From Gammaproteobacteria bacterium (lineage in GTDB: Bacteria > Pseudomonadota > Gammaproteobacteria > Pseudomonadales > Azotimanducaceae), in the NCBI GenBank assembly GCA_028824555.1, contig JAPPDJ010000180.1:1-36250 (forward strand): a stretch of DNA of 36,250 nt, in the 5' to 3' direction. The position numbers were made by a program, and so were the translations under genes. Under the pieces are notes generated by a model. The model ran no database searches. It was not told the DNA's origin and saw only the letters and a list, made by a program, of their open reading frames with translations. Below, one piece after another: positions 25,423-33,065 of this stretch (position 1 is its first letter; each line of letters starts with the position of its first letter).

Positions 25423-25845
25423 ATGGCAGTCGAAATCGGCGGCATCGCGATTCCCGAGCGCGCCCTCGGCTGGAAGTTCGTGCGCGCCTCGGGGCCCGGT
25501 GGCCAGAACGTGAACAAGGTGGCAACCGCCGTGGAATGCCGCCTCGACCTCGAAGAGGCAGGTCTCGAGCCCGACGTGCGCGCGCGCCTCGAACGCCTCG
25601 CTGGCAGCCGCCTCACCAGCAGCGGCGAGGTGGTCATCTTCGCCGAGACCCACCGCACCCAAGCGCGCAACCGCGAGGCCGCCCTCGCTCGCTTGGGCGC
25701 ACTCATCGAGAGGGCAAAGCAAGCTCCCAAGCGCCGCATCCCGACCCGCCCATCCGCTTCCGCCCGCGCCGGCCGGCTGCGGGACAAGCGCCATCGCGCC
25801 GAGTTGAAGAAAGCTCGCCGGCGCGTGGACACCGACGGATCATGA
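25423..25845 (+). CDS. arfB: Alternative ribosome-rescue factor / peptidyl-tRNA hydrolase ArfB
   Basis: A 140-aa single-domain release-factor relative that frees ribosomes stalled without a stop codon. The catalytic GGQ is at residues 26-28 (SGPGGQNVNKVATAVECR), and the C-terminus is a basic, unstructured tail (KRHRAELKKARRR) that would enter the empty mRNA channel. The ATG at 25423 has AGGA five bases upstream. It overlaps cysQ by four bases (ATGA). Confidence 0.95.
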   Translation: MAVEIGGIAIPERALGWKFVRASGPGGQNVNKVATAVECRLDLEEAGLEPDVRARLERLAGSRLTSSGEVVIFAETHRTQARNREAALARLGALIERAKQAPKRRIPTRPSASARAGRLRDKRHRAELKKARRRVDTDGS

Positions 25846-26690
25846 CCCTCAGAGCGCCCGTGAACGAAATCACCGACTCGCACGAACGCCTCATCGACAT
25901 CGTGCAGCGAGCCGGCGACGCCATCCTCGAAATCTATGCCACCGACTTCGAGGTCACGGACAAGGCCGACGACTCGCCCCTCACCCAAGCCGACCTGGCC
26001 GCGCATCGGGTGATCGCCGAAGGCCTCGCCGAACTCGACCCCACGACGCCCATCATCTCGGAGGAGTCAGACCCGCCACCGTATGCCGAACGCCGCCACT
26101 GGCAGCGCTACTGGCTGGTGGACCCGTTAGACGGCACCCGCGAGTTCGTCAACCGAAACGGCGAGTTCACCGTCAACATCGCCTTGGTGGAGGATGGCTC
26201 ACCTTGCTTCGGCATCGTCGGCGTGCCGGTGCAGCGGCGTGTATTCGTCGGCGACTGCAGCCCCGGACGCCGCACCGCCTACGTCATCGAGGCGGGCGGG
26301 CGTCAGGAGCTCAGCACGCGCCCCTACTCGCCTCCCGGCATCACCGTGGTCGCGAGCCGCAGCCACGGCGGCGCACGACTCGAAGCTTGGCTCAAGACGC
26401 TTGCCGAGACCTTCGGCGACGTGCAGCGCACGCCGGTCGGCAGCTCTCTGAAGTTCTGCCTGCTGGCGGAAGGCCGGGCCGACTTCTACCCCCGCCTCGG
26501 CCCCACCTCCGAGTGGGACATCGCCGCCGCCTCTGCCGTCCTCGCCGCCGCCGGCGGCGTCGTCCGCCAGTTCGACGGCACCCCGGTGCCCTACAACGCC
26601 AAGGAGTCGTTCCTCAACCCCGAGTTCTACGCCGCCGCCGACGCCACCCACCCCTGGCAACAACGCCTGCCACCGCTCGAGCCTGCGTAG
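25842..26690 (+). CDS. cysQ: 3'(2'),5'-bisphosphate nucleotidase CysQ
   Basis: A 282-aa Mg-dependent, lithium-sensitive phosphatase that removes the 3'-phosphate from PAP, the by-product of sulfate assimilation. Metal-binding motifs: EES at 74-76, DPLDGT at 94-99 (WLVDPLDGTREFVNRNGEFT) and SEWDIAAASAVLAAAGG near residue 226. The length is slightly above the family norm because of a Pro/Gly-rich C-terminus. Start by ATGA overlap with arfB. Confidence 0.94.
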   Translation: MTLRAPVNEITDSHERLIDIVQRAGDAILEIYATDFEVTDKADDSPLTQADLAAHRVIAEGLAELDPTTPIISEESDPPPYAERRHWQRYWLVDPLDGTREFVNRNGEFTVNIALVEDGSPCFGIVGVPVQRRVFVGDCSPGRRTAYVIEAGGRQELSTRPYSPPGITVVASRSHGGARLEAWLKTLAETFGDVQRTPVGSSLKFCLLAEGRADFYPRLGPTSEWDIAAASAVLAAAGGVVRQFDGTPVPYNAKESFLNPEFYAAADATHPWQQRLPPLEPA

Positions 26691-26718
26691 GGGCGCCGTC
26701 CTTCCAACCGAAGCCACC

Positions 26719-26724
26719 TATAAT
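26719..26724 (+). promoter_or_regulatory. Consensus -10 upstream of the DUF35 gene
   Basis: TATAAT followed by CCCGCCCC, 45 bases before the ATG at 26764 and inside the cysQ-DUF35 gap. No convincing -35 at 17 bases. The GC-rich discriminator resembles those after the -10 candidates at 31089 and 35591. Confidence 0.45.
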
Positions 26725-26763
26725 CCCGCCCCTTTGCTTGCCAGACACCAAGGGAGGGAACCC

Positions 26764-27174
26764 ATGGCCGATGCAGAGAAGCGGCCCAGGCCGCTGCCAC
26801 GTCCCACGCCAGAGACGCAGCATTTCTGGGACGGGACCCGTGCGGGCGAACTGCGCCTGCAGCGCTGTCTGGATTGCGGCACGGTGTATTTCCCGCCGCG
26901 TCCGTTCTGCCCGGGCACCGGTTCCCGCAATGTGGAGGTGTTCCGCGCGAGCGGCAAGGCAACGCTCTTGAGCTACGTCATCAACCACCGTCAGCACCCC
27001 TCGTTCGACTCGCCCTACAGCATCGCGCTGGTGCAACTCGAAGAGGGCCCCACCATGATGACCAACATCGTCGGCTGCGAGCAGACCCCCGAGGCACTCG
27101 TACTCGACATGCCGCTCGAGGTCACCTTCGAGGACCACGGCGACATCGTCATCCCGCTGTTTCGCCCCGCCTGA
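26764..27174 (+). CDS. DUF35 OB-fold / zinc-ribbon acyl-CoA-associated protein
   Basis: A 136-aa protein with an N-terminal helix (ETQHFWDGTRAGELRLQRC), a rubredoxin-like zinc ribbon and an OB fold (ATLLSYVINHRQH to PLEVTFEDHGDIVIPLF). These proteins act as obligate partners of thiolase-like enzymes and of acyl-CoA hydratases/aldolases such as ChsH2. The zinc ribbon is degenerate: Cys35, Cys38 and Cys49 are present, but the fourth position is Thr52 (FCPGTGS instead of CPxC). It may bind zinc with three ligands or not at all. The partner thiolase starts 72 bases downstream. Confidence 0.92.
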   Translation: MADAEKRPRPLPRPTPETQHFWDGTRAGELRLQRCLDCGTVYFPPRPFCPGTGSRNVEVFRASGKATLLSYVINHRQHPSFDSPYSIALVQLEEGPTMMTNIVGCEQTPEALVLDMPLEVTFEDHGDIVIPLFRPA

Positions 27175-27246
27175 GCCCATAGGGAATCGAACGGCCGCTG
27201 CGCCCGATGGGAGCGCAGGGCAAGCTGACAAGACAGGAGATCATCC

Positions 27247-28386
27247 ATGACCGTAGCCATCGTCGGCGCCGCCGAAACCACCCAACTCGGCAAGATCCCA
27301 GACACGAGCCAAATCGAATTGCACGCAGACGCCGCCCTCAACGCCATGGCGGACGCTGGCCTAATGCCCAAGGACATCGACGGCGTCGCAACCGCCGGCG
27401 AGTCGCCCGTTGGCATTGCCCACTACCTCGGCATTGCGCCGCGCTACGCCGACGGCACCTCCGTCGGCGGCTGCTCCTTCATGCTCCACGTGCGCCATGC
27501 CGTGGCTGCCATCGAGGCCGGCATGGCCGACACCGTGCTCGTCACCCACGGCGAGAGCGGCCGTTCCGGCATCGGCCGGGGTGGCCGGGGAGGAGGTGGC
27601 GGAGCCGGATTGCCGGATCAGTTCGAAGGCCCCTACGGCGGCATGGGCCCCACCACCATGTTCACCATTGGCGTGCTGCGCTACATGAAGCAATACGGCA
27701 TGACCCACGAACAGCTTGCAACCGTGGCTGTGGTGCAGCGGGAATGGGCTGGCATGAGTCCGCGCGCGTCCTATCGCGACCCCATCACAGTGGAGGACGT
27801 GATGGCCTCGCGCATGATCGCCTATCCCTTCCACCTGCTCGAATGCTGCCTCGTCACCGACGGCGGCGGCGCACTGATCCTCACGAAGGCCGAACGCGCC
27901 AAGGACTTCCCGCAAAAGCCCGTGTACATCATGGGCACCGGCGAGAGCGTCGAGACGCCGATGGTGTCGCAGATGAAGGACCTCACCAGCTCCCAGGCGT
28001 TCCGCATCGCCGGCGCCGACGCCTTCAAATCCTCCGGCATCAGCCACGGCGACGTCGATCACCTGATGGTGTACGACGCCTTCGCCCACCTGCCCATCTG
28101 GGGGCTCGAAGATCTCGGTTTTTGCGAGCGTGGTGAAGCCGCCGGCTTCATCGAGGACGGCAACACCCGCCCCGGCGGCAAGCTGCCCCTCAACACCAAC
28201 GGCGGCGGCCTGTCCTACATGCATTCCGGCATGTACGGCATGTACGCCTTGCAGGAGAGCGTGCGACAGATGCGCGGCACGGCCCCGGCACAAGTGCCAG
28301 ATGCGGAAGTGTCGGTTTGCCTAGGCGTCGGCGGCATGTTCGCCGCCAGCGGCTGCATCGTCATGACCAACAGCGAGTCGGCTTGA
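27247..28386 (+). CDS. SCP2-type thiolase / lipid-transfer-like protein
   Basis: A 379-aa thiolase-fold protein of the SCPx/Ltp group (VAIVGAAETTQLGK start). The Cys76 in TSVGGCSFMLH aligns with the usual nucleophile region; His326 lies in NTNGGGLSYMHSGMYG; the C-terminal motif is CLGVGGMFAASGC (Cys358), altered from the HGxG form. Residues 108-121 form a Gly/Arg-rich loop typical of the subgroup. With the DUF35 protein it probably forms a thiolase or retro-aldolase (as in Ltp2/ChsH2-type steroid side-chain cleavage); whether it condenses, cleaves or retro-aldolises cannot be decided here. AGGAG lies seven bases before the ATG. Confidence 0.9.
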   Translation: MTVAIVGAAETTQLGKIPDTSQIELHADAALNAMADAGLMPKDIDGVATAGESPVGIAHYLGIAPRYADGTSVGGCSFMLHVRHAVAAIEAGMADTVLVTHGESGRSGIGRGGRGGGGGAGLPDQFEGPYGGMGPTTMFTIGVLRYMKQYGMTHEQLATVAVVQREWAGMSPRASYRDPITVEDVMASRMIAYPFHLLECCLVTDGGGALILTKAERAKDFPQKPVYIMGTGESVETPMVSQMKDLTSSQAFRIAGADAFKSSGISHGDVDHLMVYDAFAHLPIWGLEDLGFCERGEAAGFIEDGNTRPGGKLPLNTNGGGLSYMHSGMYGMYALQESVRQMRGTAPAQVPDAEVSVCLGVGGMFAASGCIVMTNSESA

Positions 28387-28745
28387 CGCTGCTCCCGCCT
28401 CCGCCGCGGCAGGCGAACGGGCCGTACGGGACGGGAAGCGAGGTGGTTGGTTTTGGCCTCAACTAGCCGGGCTGTCGAAGCGCGCCCTGTTGGGTGCGCC
28501 AGCAACACGCATTGCGCATCGCCCGTGCCGTTTCGCCCTGCCGAGGTGGAACGCCACTTTGGTTCCCGACAGACCCGGCTAATTGAGGACGCCAATATAC
28601 ACAGCGCCGCATCCGTGGCAATGCGCGAAGGGGCTGGCGCACGTGTCTGTGATGAGAACCTTCAAACAGTTCAGTCGCTTGCAGCGCCTGAATCCATAGT
28701 ATTTCCATTATTGGCATCGCCGAGGCGAAACCGCAGGAGGACGCC
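28387..28745. other. 359-base gap between thiolase and nucleoside hydrolase
   Basis: It contains a repeat-like element at 28464-28581 with 14-15 base inverted ends, preceded by a GC-rich stretch with a weak GCCT/AGGC hairpin. The last 120 bases are AT-richer; TTGCAG (28679) with TATTTC (28700) at 15 bases is the only promoter-like pair, weak. No open frame looks coding. Confidence 0.5.
28464..28581. repeat. 118-bp element with inverted ends TAGCCGGG...CCCGGCTA
   Basis: Left end TAGCCGGGCTGTCG (28464-28477) and right end CGACAGACCCGGCTA (28567-28581) are inverse with one indel. Between them is GCGCGCCCTGTTGGGTGCGC, a family A-like stem. It may be a family A relative with its own ends. Confidence 0.5.
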
Positions 28746-29648
28746 ATGATCCCGGTCATTCTCGACACCGACATCGGCACCGACATCGACGACACCTGGG
28801 CGCTCGCCATGCTGCTGCGCTCACCGGAACTGGACCTCAAGGCGGTCGTTACCAGCCACGGCGACACCGGCTACCGAGCGCGGCTCGTCGCCAAGATGCT
28901 GACCATCGCGGGACGCACCGACGTTCCCGTCGGCGAAGGCAGCGGCGACGGTCACCTCGCACCCAACCGCCGCGGCCAAGATGGCTGGCTCGGCGATTAC
29001 CGGGCGTCGGATTACCGCGGCACATATCGTCGCGATGGCGTGGCGCTGATGGTCGAGTCCATCATGGCGTCGCCGGAACCCGTAACCGTGCTGGCCATCG
29101 GTCCGGCGAGCACGGTGGCCGACGCCTTGGCGGCGGAACCGGCCATCGCCACCAAGGCGCGCTTCGTCGGCATGCACGGCGCCGTGCGACGCGGATACCG
29201 CAACAGCGAAACCCCGGTGCCGGAGTACAACGTCTTCCTCGACGTAGCCGCCTTCCGCGCCGTGCTGGCCGCAGACTGGGAAATTGTCCTCACACCCCTC
29301 GACACCTGCGGCATCGTTCTCCTCGAAGGCGACGAATATCGCCGCGTTCGCGACTCGAACGACCCGCTCATGCAAGCGGTGATGGCCAATTACCGCACTT
29401 GGGCCAAGGCGGCCGATATCGAGGAGATGGCCGAACGCCGAAGCTCAACCTTGTTCGACACGGTGGCTGTCTATCTCGCCTTTGCCACGGACCTGCTGGA
29501 GATGGAATCAATCCGCCTCGCCGTCCGCGACGACGGCCTCACCTACGAATCCCCAGACGGCAACCCAGTCCAGGCGGCCCTCGCCTGGCGCGACCTCGAC
29601 GCGTTCCGCGACCTGTTGATTCGACGCTTGCTCGATCTCGGTTCTTAG
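28746..29648 (+). CDS. Inosine-uridine-preferring nucleoside hydrolase family protein
   Basis: A 300-aa Ca-dependent N-ribohydrolase. The metal-binding aspartate cluster DTDIGTDIDD (7-16) marks the family; PVPEYNVFLDVAAFRAVLAA supplies the E-x-N substrate-binding segment. The late Asp in LFDTVAVYLAF is also present. It would cleave nucleosides to base plus ribose; the substrate is unknown. AGGAGG lies five bases before the ATG. A 5'-nucleotidase follows convergently, nine bases past its stop, so both may serve nucleotide salvage although they are not co-transcribed. Confidence 0.92.
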   Translation: MIPVILDTDIGTDIDDTWALAMLLRSPELDLKAVVTSHGDTGYRARLVAKMLTIAGRTDVPVGEGSGDGHLAPNRRGQDGWLGDYRASDYRGTYRRDGVALMVESIMASPEPVTVLAIGPASTVADALAAEPAIATKARFVGMHGAVRRGYRNSETPVPEYNVFLDVAAFRAVLAADWEIVLTPLDTCGIVLLEGDEYRRVRDSNDPLMQAVMANYRTWAKAADIEEMAERRSSTLFDTVAVYLAFATDLLEMESIRLAVRDDGLTYESPDGNPVQAALAWRDLDAFRDLLIRRLLDLGS

Positions 29649-29657
29649 CGCCTTCTC

Positions 29658-31061
29658 TCACAAGTCGGGTAGGCCCATGTCCTGCAGTGCCTCGATGAGC
29701 ACATCGCGCACCTTCACGCCGAAGTCGCGAACAAGCTCCGGCGCTACGGCGCGACCAGCGAGGAAGGCGTCGGTGGCGACGGGATAGGTCGCATCCATCG
29801 ACAGCCCCTCCGGGATGGGATCTTCCTCGCGCTCGAGCAGCTCCTTGAGTTGCGCACCGGTTAGCTGCATCGTCACGAGGTTGCGGCCGAAAGGCTCCAC
29901 TTCCCAAAGCTGCCGCACGGTGACCTCGCCAGCCGGAATGTCCGCGCGGATGCCGCCGCGGTTGTAGAAGGCGAGCGGGACGCCGGCCCGGCGTGCCAGC
30001 GTCGCCTTCACCCAGCGCCTGAGTTGCTCGCGACCATAGTGGTGCTCGGCAACACCGAGCACCCGCTCCATCGACTTGCCGAGCCGCGCTTGGTGCCGTT
30101 CCACCAACGCCTGGACTTCGGCGTCCGGCGGCGGCTGCTCCGACGCCGGGGTGAAACCGCCGTCGATGAAGAACATGCGATCCGATTCGGTGTCCACGCG
30201 CAGAAAGAGCCAGCCGAACTGCTTGAGGCTGTGATGCGCTTGCGTGACGAGGGTCCTACCGGCCCAGGCCGGCTCCTCCAGCAATGTGTGCGAGTGCCCG
30301 CCGATGATGACGTCGATGCCCTCGATCTCTTCGGCGAGCGCCAGTTCCTCCTCGTGGCCGATGTGCGACAGCACCACGACGATGTCCGCCTGCGCCCGCA
30401 CTTCGGGCACCAAACGGCTGAGCGCCTCCCGTGCCGGCTCGAAGGTCACCCCTTCGTTGCCCTCCCGAATGATCATCCGCGCAGTGTCTTCCGTCAGCAC
30501 GCCGATCAGGCCCACATCGATGCCGTTGACACGGCGTACCGTCCACGCGGCGTCAGCGATCAGCTCGCCGTCCGGCCCGCGGGCGTTGGCGGCGAGCAGC
30601 GGATAGCTCGCCGCCTCGCGAAACGCAGCGATGCGGCGCCAGCCGTGGTCGAACTCGTGGTTGCCGAGCACGGCGACGTCGTAGCCCATGGCCGAGGTGA
30701 TCTCGAAGATGGGCAGGCCCTCGAACATCGACGACAGCGGCGTGCCGGTGATGGCGTCGCCGGCATCGACGATCAAGACGTCGTCCCGCGTTGCCTTGCG
30801 CTCGCGGAAGTGGGCCGCGAATCGGGCCGCATTCTCGACGTGGCCGTGAATGTCGTTGGTGTGCAGGATGAGCAGCGTCGGTGGCCGCGACTCGCCCCCC
30901 GCGGCAAACGCGACCGCCAGCAAGCCAGCAACAATCCACCGTTTCGCCGCGAACGGACCCTTGGCAAGAGGCCGTCTCGCCCTCGCTGCGCGCCGCCAGG
31001 CGCGCCTGCGCGAGACGCCATCCTGTCGTGCGCGGACAATCGCTTGCATAGGGTTGTCCAT
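29658..31061 (-). CDS. 5'-nucleotidase / UshA-type metallophosphoesterase, secreted
   Basis: A 467-aa periplasmic or lipid-anchored phosphatase. Metal-binding motifs: LHTNDIHGH (Asp70, His72), DAGD near 99-102, GNHEFDHG (133-140) and GGHSHTLL. The C-terminal 5-nucleotidase domain (FYNRGGIRADIPAGEVTVRQ, then WEVEPFGRNLVTMQLTGAQL) binds the nucleotide. A hydrophobic stretch at 42-55 is a signal or membrane anchor but is preceded by an unusually long, Arg-rich N-terminus (residues 11-41), part of it encoded by a palindromic repeat at 30973-31017. ATG at 31061 or 31049; neither has a clear ribosome binding site. The first is divergent from the PhyH gene by 42 bases. Confidence 0.92.
   Translation of the reverse strand: MDNPMQAIVRARQDGVSRRRAWRRAARARRPLAKGPFAAKRWIVAGLLAVAFAAGGESRPPTLLILHTNDIHGHVENAARFAAHFRERKATRDDVLIVDAGDAITGTPLSSMFEGLPIFEITSAMGYDVAVLGNHEFDHGWRRIAAFREAASYPLLAANARGPDGELIADAAWTVRRVNGIDVGLIGVLTEDTARMIIREGNEGVTFEPAREALSRLVPEVRAQADIVVVLSHIGHEEELALAEEIEGIDVIIGGHSHTLLEEPAWAGRTLVTQAHHSLKQFGWLFLRVDTESDRMFFIDGGFTPASEQPPPDAEVQALVERHQARLGKSMERVLGVAEHHYGREQLRRWVKATLARRAGVPLAFYNRGGIRADIPAGEVTVRQLWEVEPFGRNLVTMQLTGAQLKELLEREEDPIPEGLSMDATYPVATDAFLAGRAVAPELVRDFGVKVRDVLIEALQDMGLPDL
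30973..31017. repeat. 45-bp palindromic block in the 5' end of the 5'-nucleotidase gene
   Basis: CGTCTCGC at 30973-30980 pairs with GCGAGACG at 31010-31017, and inside it GCGCGCC-GCCA-GGCGCGC forms a second stem. In frame it encodes residues 15-30, rich in Arg and Ala, ahead of the hydrophobic signal segment. Confidence 0.6.
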
Positions 31062-31088
31062 GGTCGGGGGCGGGTATCGTTGTAACGC

Positions 31089-31094
31089 TATGAT
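31089..31094 (+). promoter_or_regulatory. Possible -10 of the PhyH gene, near-leaderless
   Basis: TATGAT followed by AGGCCCC and an ATG at 31104. A start about seven bases after the hexamer would leave at most a few leader bases. No ribosome binding site precedes the ATG. Confidence 0.35.
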
Positions 31095-31103
31095 AGGCCC
31101 CAT

Positions 31104-31976
31104 ATGGACCCCGCTTCGGACTTCAACCGTGACGGCTACTGCATCTTGCCGGCTGCCTTCAACGCCGACGAAGTCGCCCTCATGCGCGAGGATGCGGACT
31201 TCATCCTGCAACTGATCCTCGGCTCCTCCATCGCCAACGGGCGCCAAAGCCGCCGGCTCGACATCCGTCGGCGCAAGAGCGGCGGCATCGTCGTGCGCAA
31301 GATTCAGCCCGTCCTGGACCTCGCGCCAGCCTTTGCCGAATTCGCGAACGACGATCGCCTTCTGGGCCCGCTGGCAGAGCTCATGGCCGACGACCCGGTG
31401 CTGTTCGAGGAGAAGCTCAACTACAAGCAGCCCCTCCCGGACGTGATTGCCGCCGCCCCAGAAATGGGCCTGTTCGAGACCCCAGCCGACGACGACCGAT
31501 TTCCAGTCCACAACGACTACGCCTACTACAAATACAACGACTACCCCGCAGCGGTCATCTCTACCGCCATCGCCATAGACGACTGCCGCGCGGGCAACGG
31601 CCCGATGCTCGTGTTCCCCGGCACCCATACCCAACACGTCGAACACCTGCGCGTGCGCAACGGCCTTGAAGTCCCCGAAGGCACCGTCAACCGCGCCGAA
31701 GCCGTGCCCGTGGTCGCCCCCGCCGGCTCGGTCGTGTTCTTCCATAGCCGCCTGATCCACACCTCGGGCCCCAACCCCACCAGGGAACCCCGCCGCATCT
31801 TGATCTTCAGCCACTTCCCCAAAGCCGCCGCCATCCCCTTCGACATCCGCAACGGCCCCAATCGCCTGCGCGAATCCCCCTGGGAATGGCGCTACGAACG
31901 AATGAAGAACGCCGGCTACCGAGACCCCTTCCCAATCGACGACCTCGCTCCTTCGCTCGTGTCGGGCATCGACTGA
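31104..31976 (+). CDS. PhyH-family Fe(II)/2-oxoglutarate dioxygenase
   Basis: A 290-aa oxygenase of the phytanoyl-CoA dioxygenase group. The iron ligands appear to be His136 and Asp138 (PVHNDYAYY) and His219 (SRLIHTSGPN); the 2-oxoglutarate-binding Arg is in TREPRRIL (about 227-230). ETPADDDRFPVHND and PMLVFPGTH fit the family. The substrate is unknown; bacterial members hydroxylate diverse small molecules, including in osmolyte and secondary metabolism. The first ATG gives a sensible N-terminus (DFNRDGYCILPAAFN). Confidence 0.92.
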   Translation: MDPASDFNRDGYCILPAAFNADEVALMREDADFILQLILGSSIANGRQSRRLDIRRRKSGGIVVRKIQPVLDLAPAFAEFANDDRLLGPLAELMADDPVLFEEKLNYKQPLPDVIAAAPEMGLFETPADDDRFPVHNDYAYYKYNDYPAAVISTAIAIDDCRAGNGPMLVFPGTHTQHVEHLRVRNGLEVPEGTVNRAEAVPVVAPAGSVVFFHSRLIHTSGPNPTREPRRILIFSHFPKAAAIPFDIRNGPNRLRESPWEWRYERMKNAGYRDPFPIDDLAPSLVSGID

Positions 31977-32025
31977 TGCCCAGCCTGTGCTAGAGTTTTC
32001 GAAGATCCACCATCGGAGCAGTCCA

Positions 32026-32190
32026 ATGGAAAAGGACGCACGGAACAATCAGAATGCCGCCCATTTCATGAAGTTGCGCGACAACCTGCATGAGGCAATG
32101 GCACAGGTGCGCAAAGCCCGCGAAAGGCAGGATCAATCAAAACAAGCCGCCGCGAAAGAGGCCCCACCCTCTTCTACGGTGCAGACCTAG
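32026..32190 (+). CDS. Small hydrophilic protein of unknown function
   Basis: A 54-aa protein (MEKDARNNQNAAHFMKLRDN onward) with one charged helix (EAMAQVRKARERQDQSKQAA) that could form a coiled coil. I do not recognise a family. The ATG has GGAG nine bases upstream. It precedes the HAD phosphatase by 15 bases and shares its lower GC content, so the two are likely one transcript. Confidence 0.55.
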   Translation: MEKDARNNQNAAHFMKLRDNLHEAMAQVRKARERQDQSKQAAAKEAPPSSTVQT

Positions 32191-32205
32191 CCAAGTGGAG
32201 ATCGT

Positions 32206-33039
32206 GTGGCAACCATCGCCGTTGTTTTCGACTTCGACGACACCCTTGTTCCTGATTCAACCACAGCACTCCTTGAGCAGTACGGGGTGGATCCGGGTGA
32301 GTTCTGGGGCACTCTCGCGCCAGTCTTGGTGCGTGAAGGCTACGACCCGCCTCTCGCATACCTACGCCTGATCCTCGATCGCGTCGGCGCCGACCGGCCC
32401 TTCGGCAGGTTGAGCAACGACGACTTGCGTGAGTTCGGCGCGAGTCTCGACCGGAAGTTCTTTCCCGGGTTGCCAAGCATGTTCGTCGACCTAAAGGGTT
32501 CGATGTCGCAGTTTCGCGATGTTGGCGTCGAGTTCTACATCATCAGCGGCGGACTTCAGGAGGTGATCGCAGGAAGCCAGGTCGTCCAAGACCACTTCGA
32601 TGGGTTCTACGATTGCGAACTCGGCGCAGGCGACGATGGCGTGCTAAGGCACGTCAAGCGATGCGTAACCTTCACCGAGAAGACTCGTTTTCTGTTCGAG
32701 ATCAGCAAGGGCATTCGCGTCACCGACTCCCGAACCAATCCGCACTTGGTCAACCAAGAGCTTCCCCGACGCATCCCATTCCAGCACATGATCTATGTCG
32801 GCGATGGCTTGACGGACATCCCGTGTTTCTCGCTCGTTCGAGAGCGTGGAGGCAGAACTTTCGGCGATCTGTCCCGCAACAAAACCGCCAAGCAGGCATT
32901 TCAGGAACTCTTGCAAACACGGCGGGTGGACAGCCTCCACTCGCCCGACTACCGTGAGGAGGCCGACCTCGGCGCTTTCATACGTGCTGCCGTTTTCGCC
33001 TTGGCAACGTCAATTGAACTCGACTCCGAACAGTTCTGA
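32206..33039 (+). CDS. HAD-superfamily phosphatase
   Basis: A 277-aa phosphatase with all four HAD motifs: I FDFDDTL (nucleophile Asp9, Asp11), II YIISGG (Ser114), III FTEKTRFLF (Lys159) and IV YVGDGLTDIPCF (Asp200, Asp204). The cap is inserted after motif I (about 20-90), as in phosphoserine-phosphatase-like proteins. The substrate is unknown. Hand counts of GC in four 60-base lines of this gene give 50-60%, against about 70% in a sampled line of the next gene, suggesting acquisition from elsewhere. GTG start at 32206 with GGAG upstream. Confidence 0.9.
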   Translation: MATIAVVFDFDDTLVPDSTTALLEQYGVDPGEFWGTLAPVLVREGYDPPLAYLRLILDRVGADRPFGRLSNDDLREFGASLDRKFFPGLPSMFVDLKGSMSQFRDVGVEFYIISGGLQEVIAGSQVVQDHFDGFYDCELGAGDDGVLRHVKRCVTFTEKTRFLFEISKGIRVTDSRTNPHLVNQELPRRIPFQHMIYVGDGLTDIPCFSLVRERGGRTFGDLSRNKTAKQAFQELLQTRRVDSLHSPDYREEADLGAFIRAAVFALATSIELDSEQF

Positions 33040-33065
33040 CCCACACGGTCACAGCGAGCAAAGCC

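Noticed and set aside
23638-25794. Long minus-strand open frame of about 718 codons covering the DUF4153 and arfB genes in another frame
   Set aside because: The composition is Gly/Ala/Arg-rich and low complexity, and it shadows two well-supported genes.
31062-32048. N-terminal extension of the 5'-nucleotidase frame across the PhyH gene
   Set aside because: It is antisense to a complete dioxygenase with its iron ligands; the signal-like segment and conserved metal motif fix the start near 31061.
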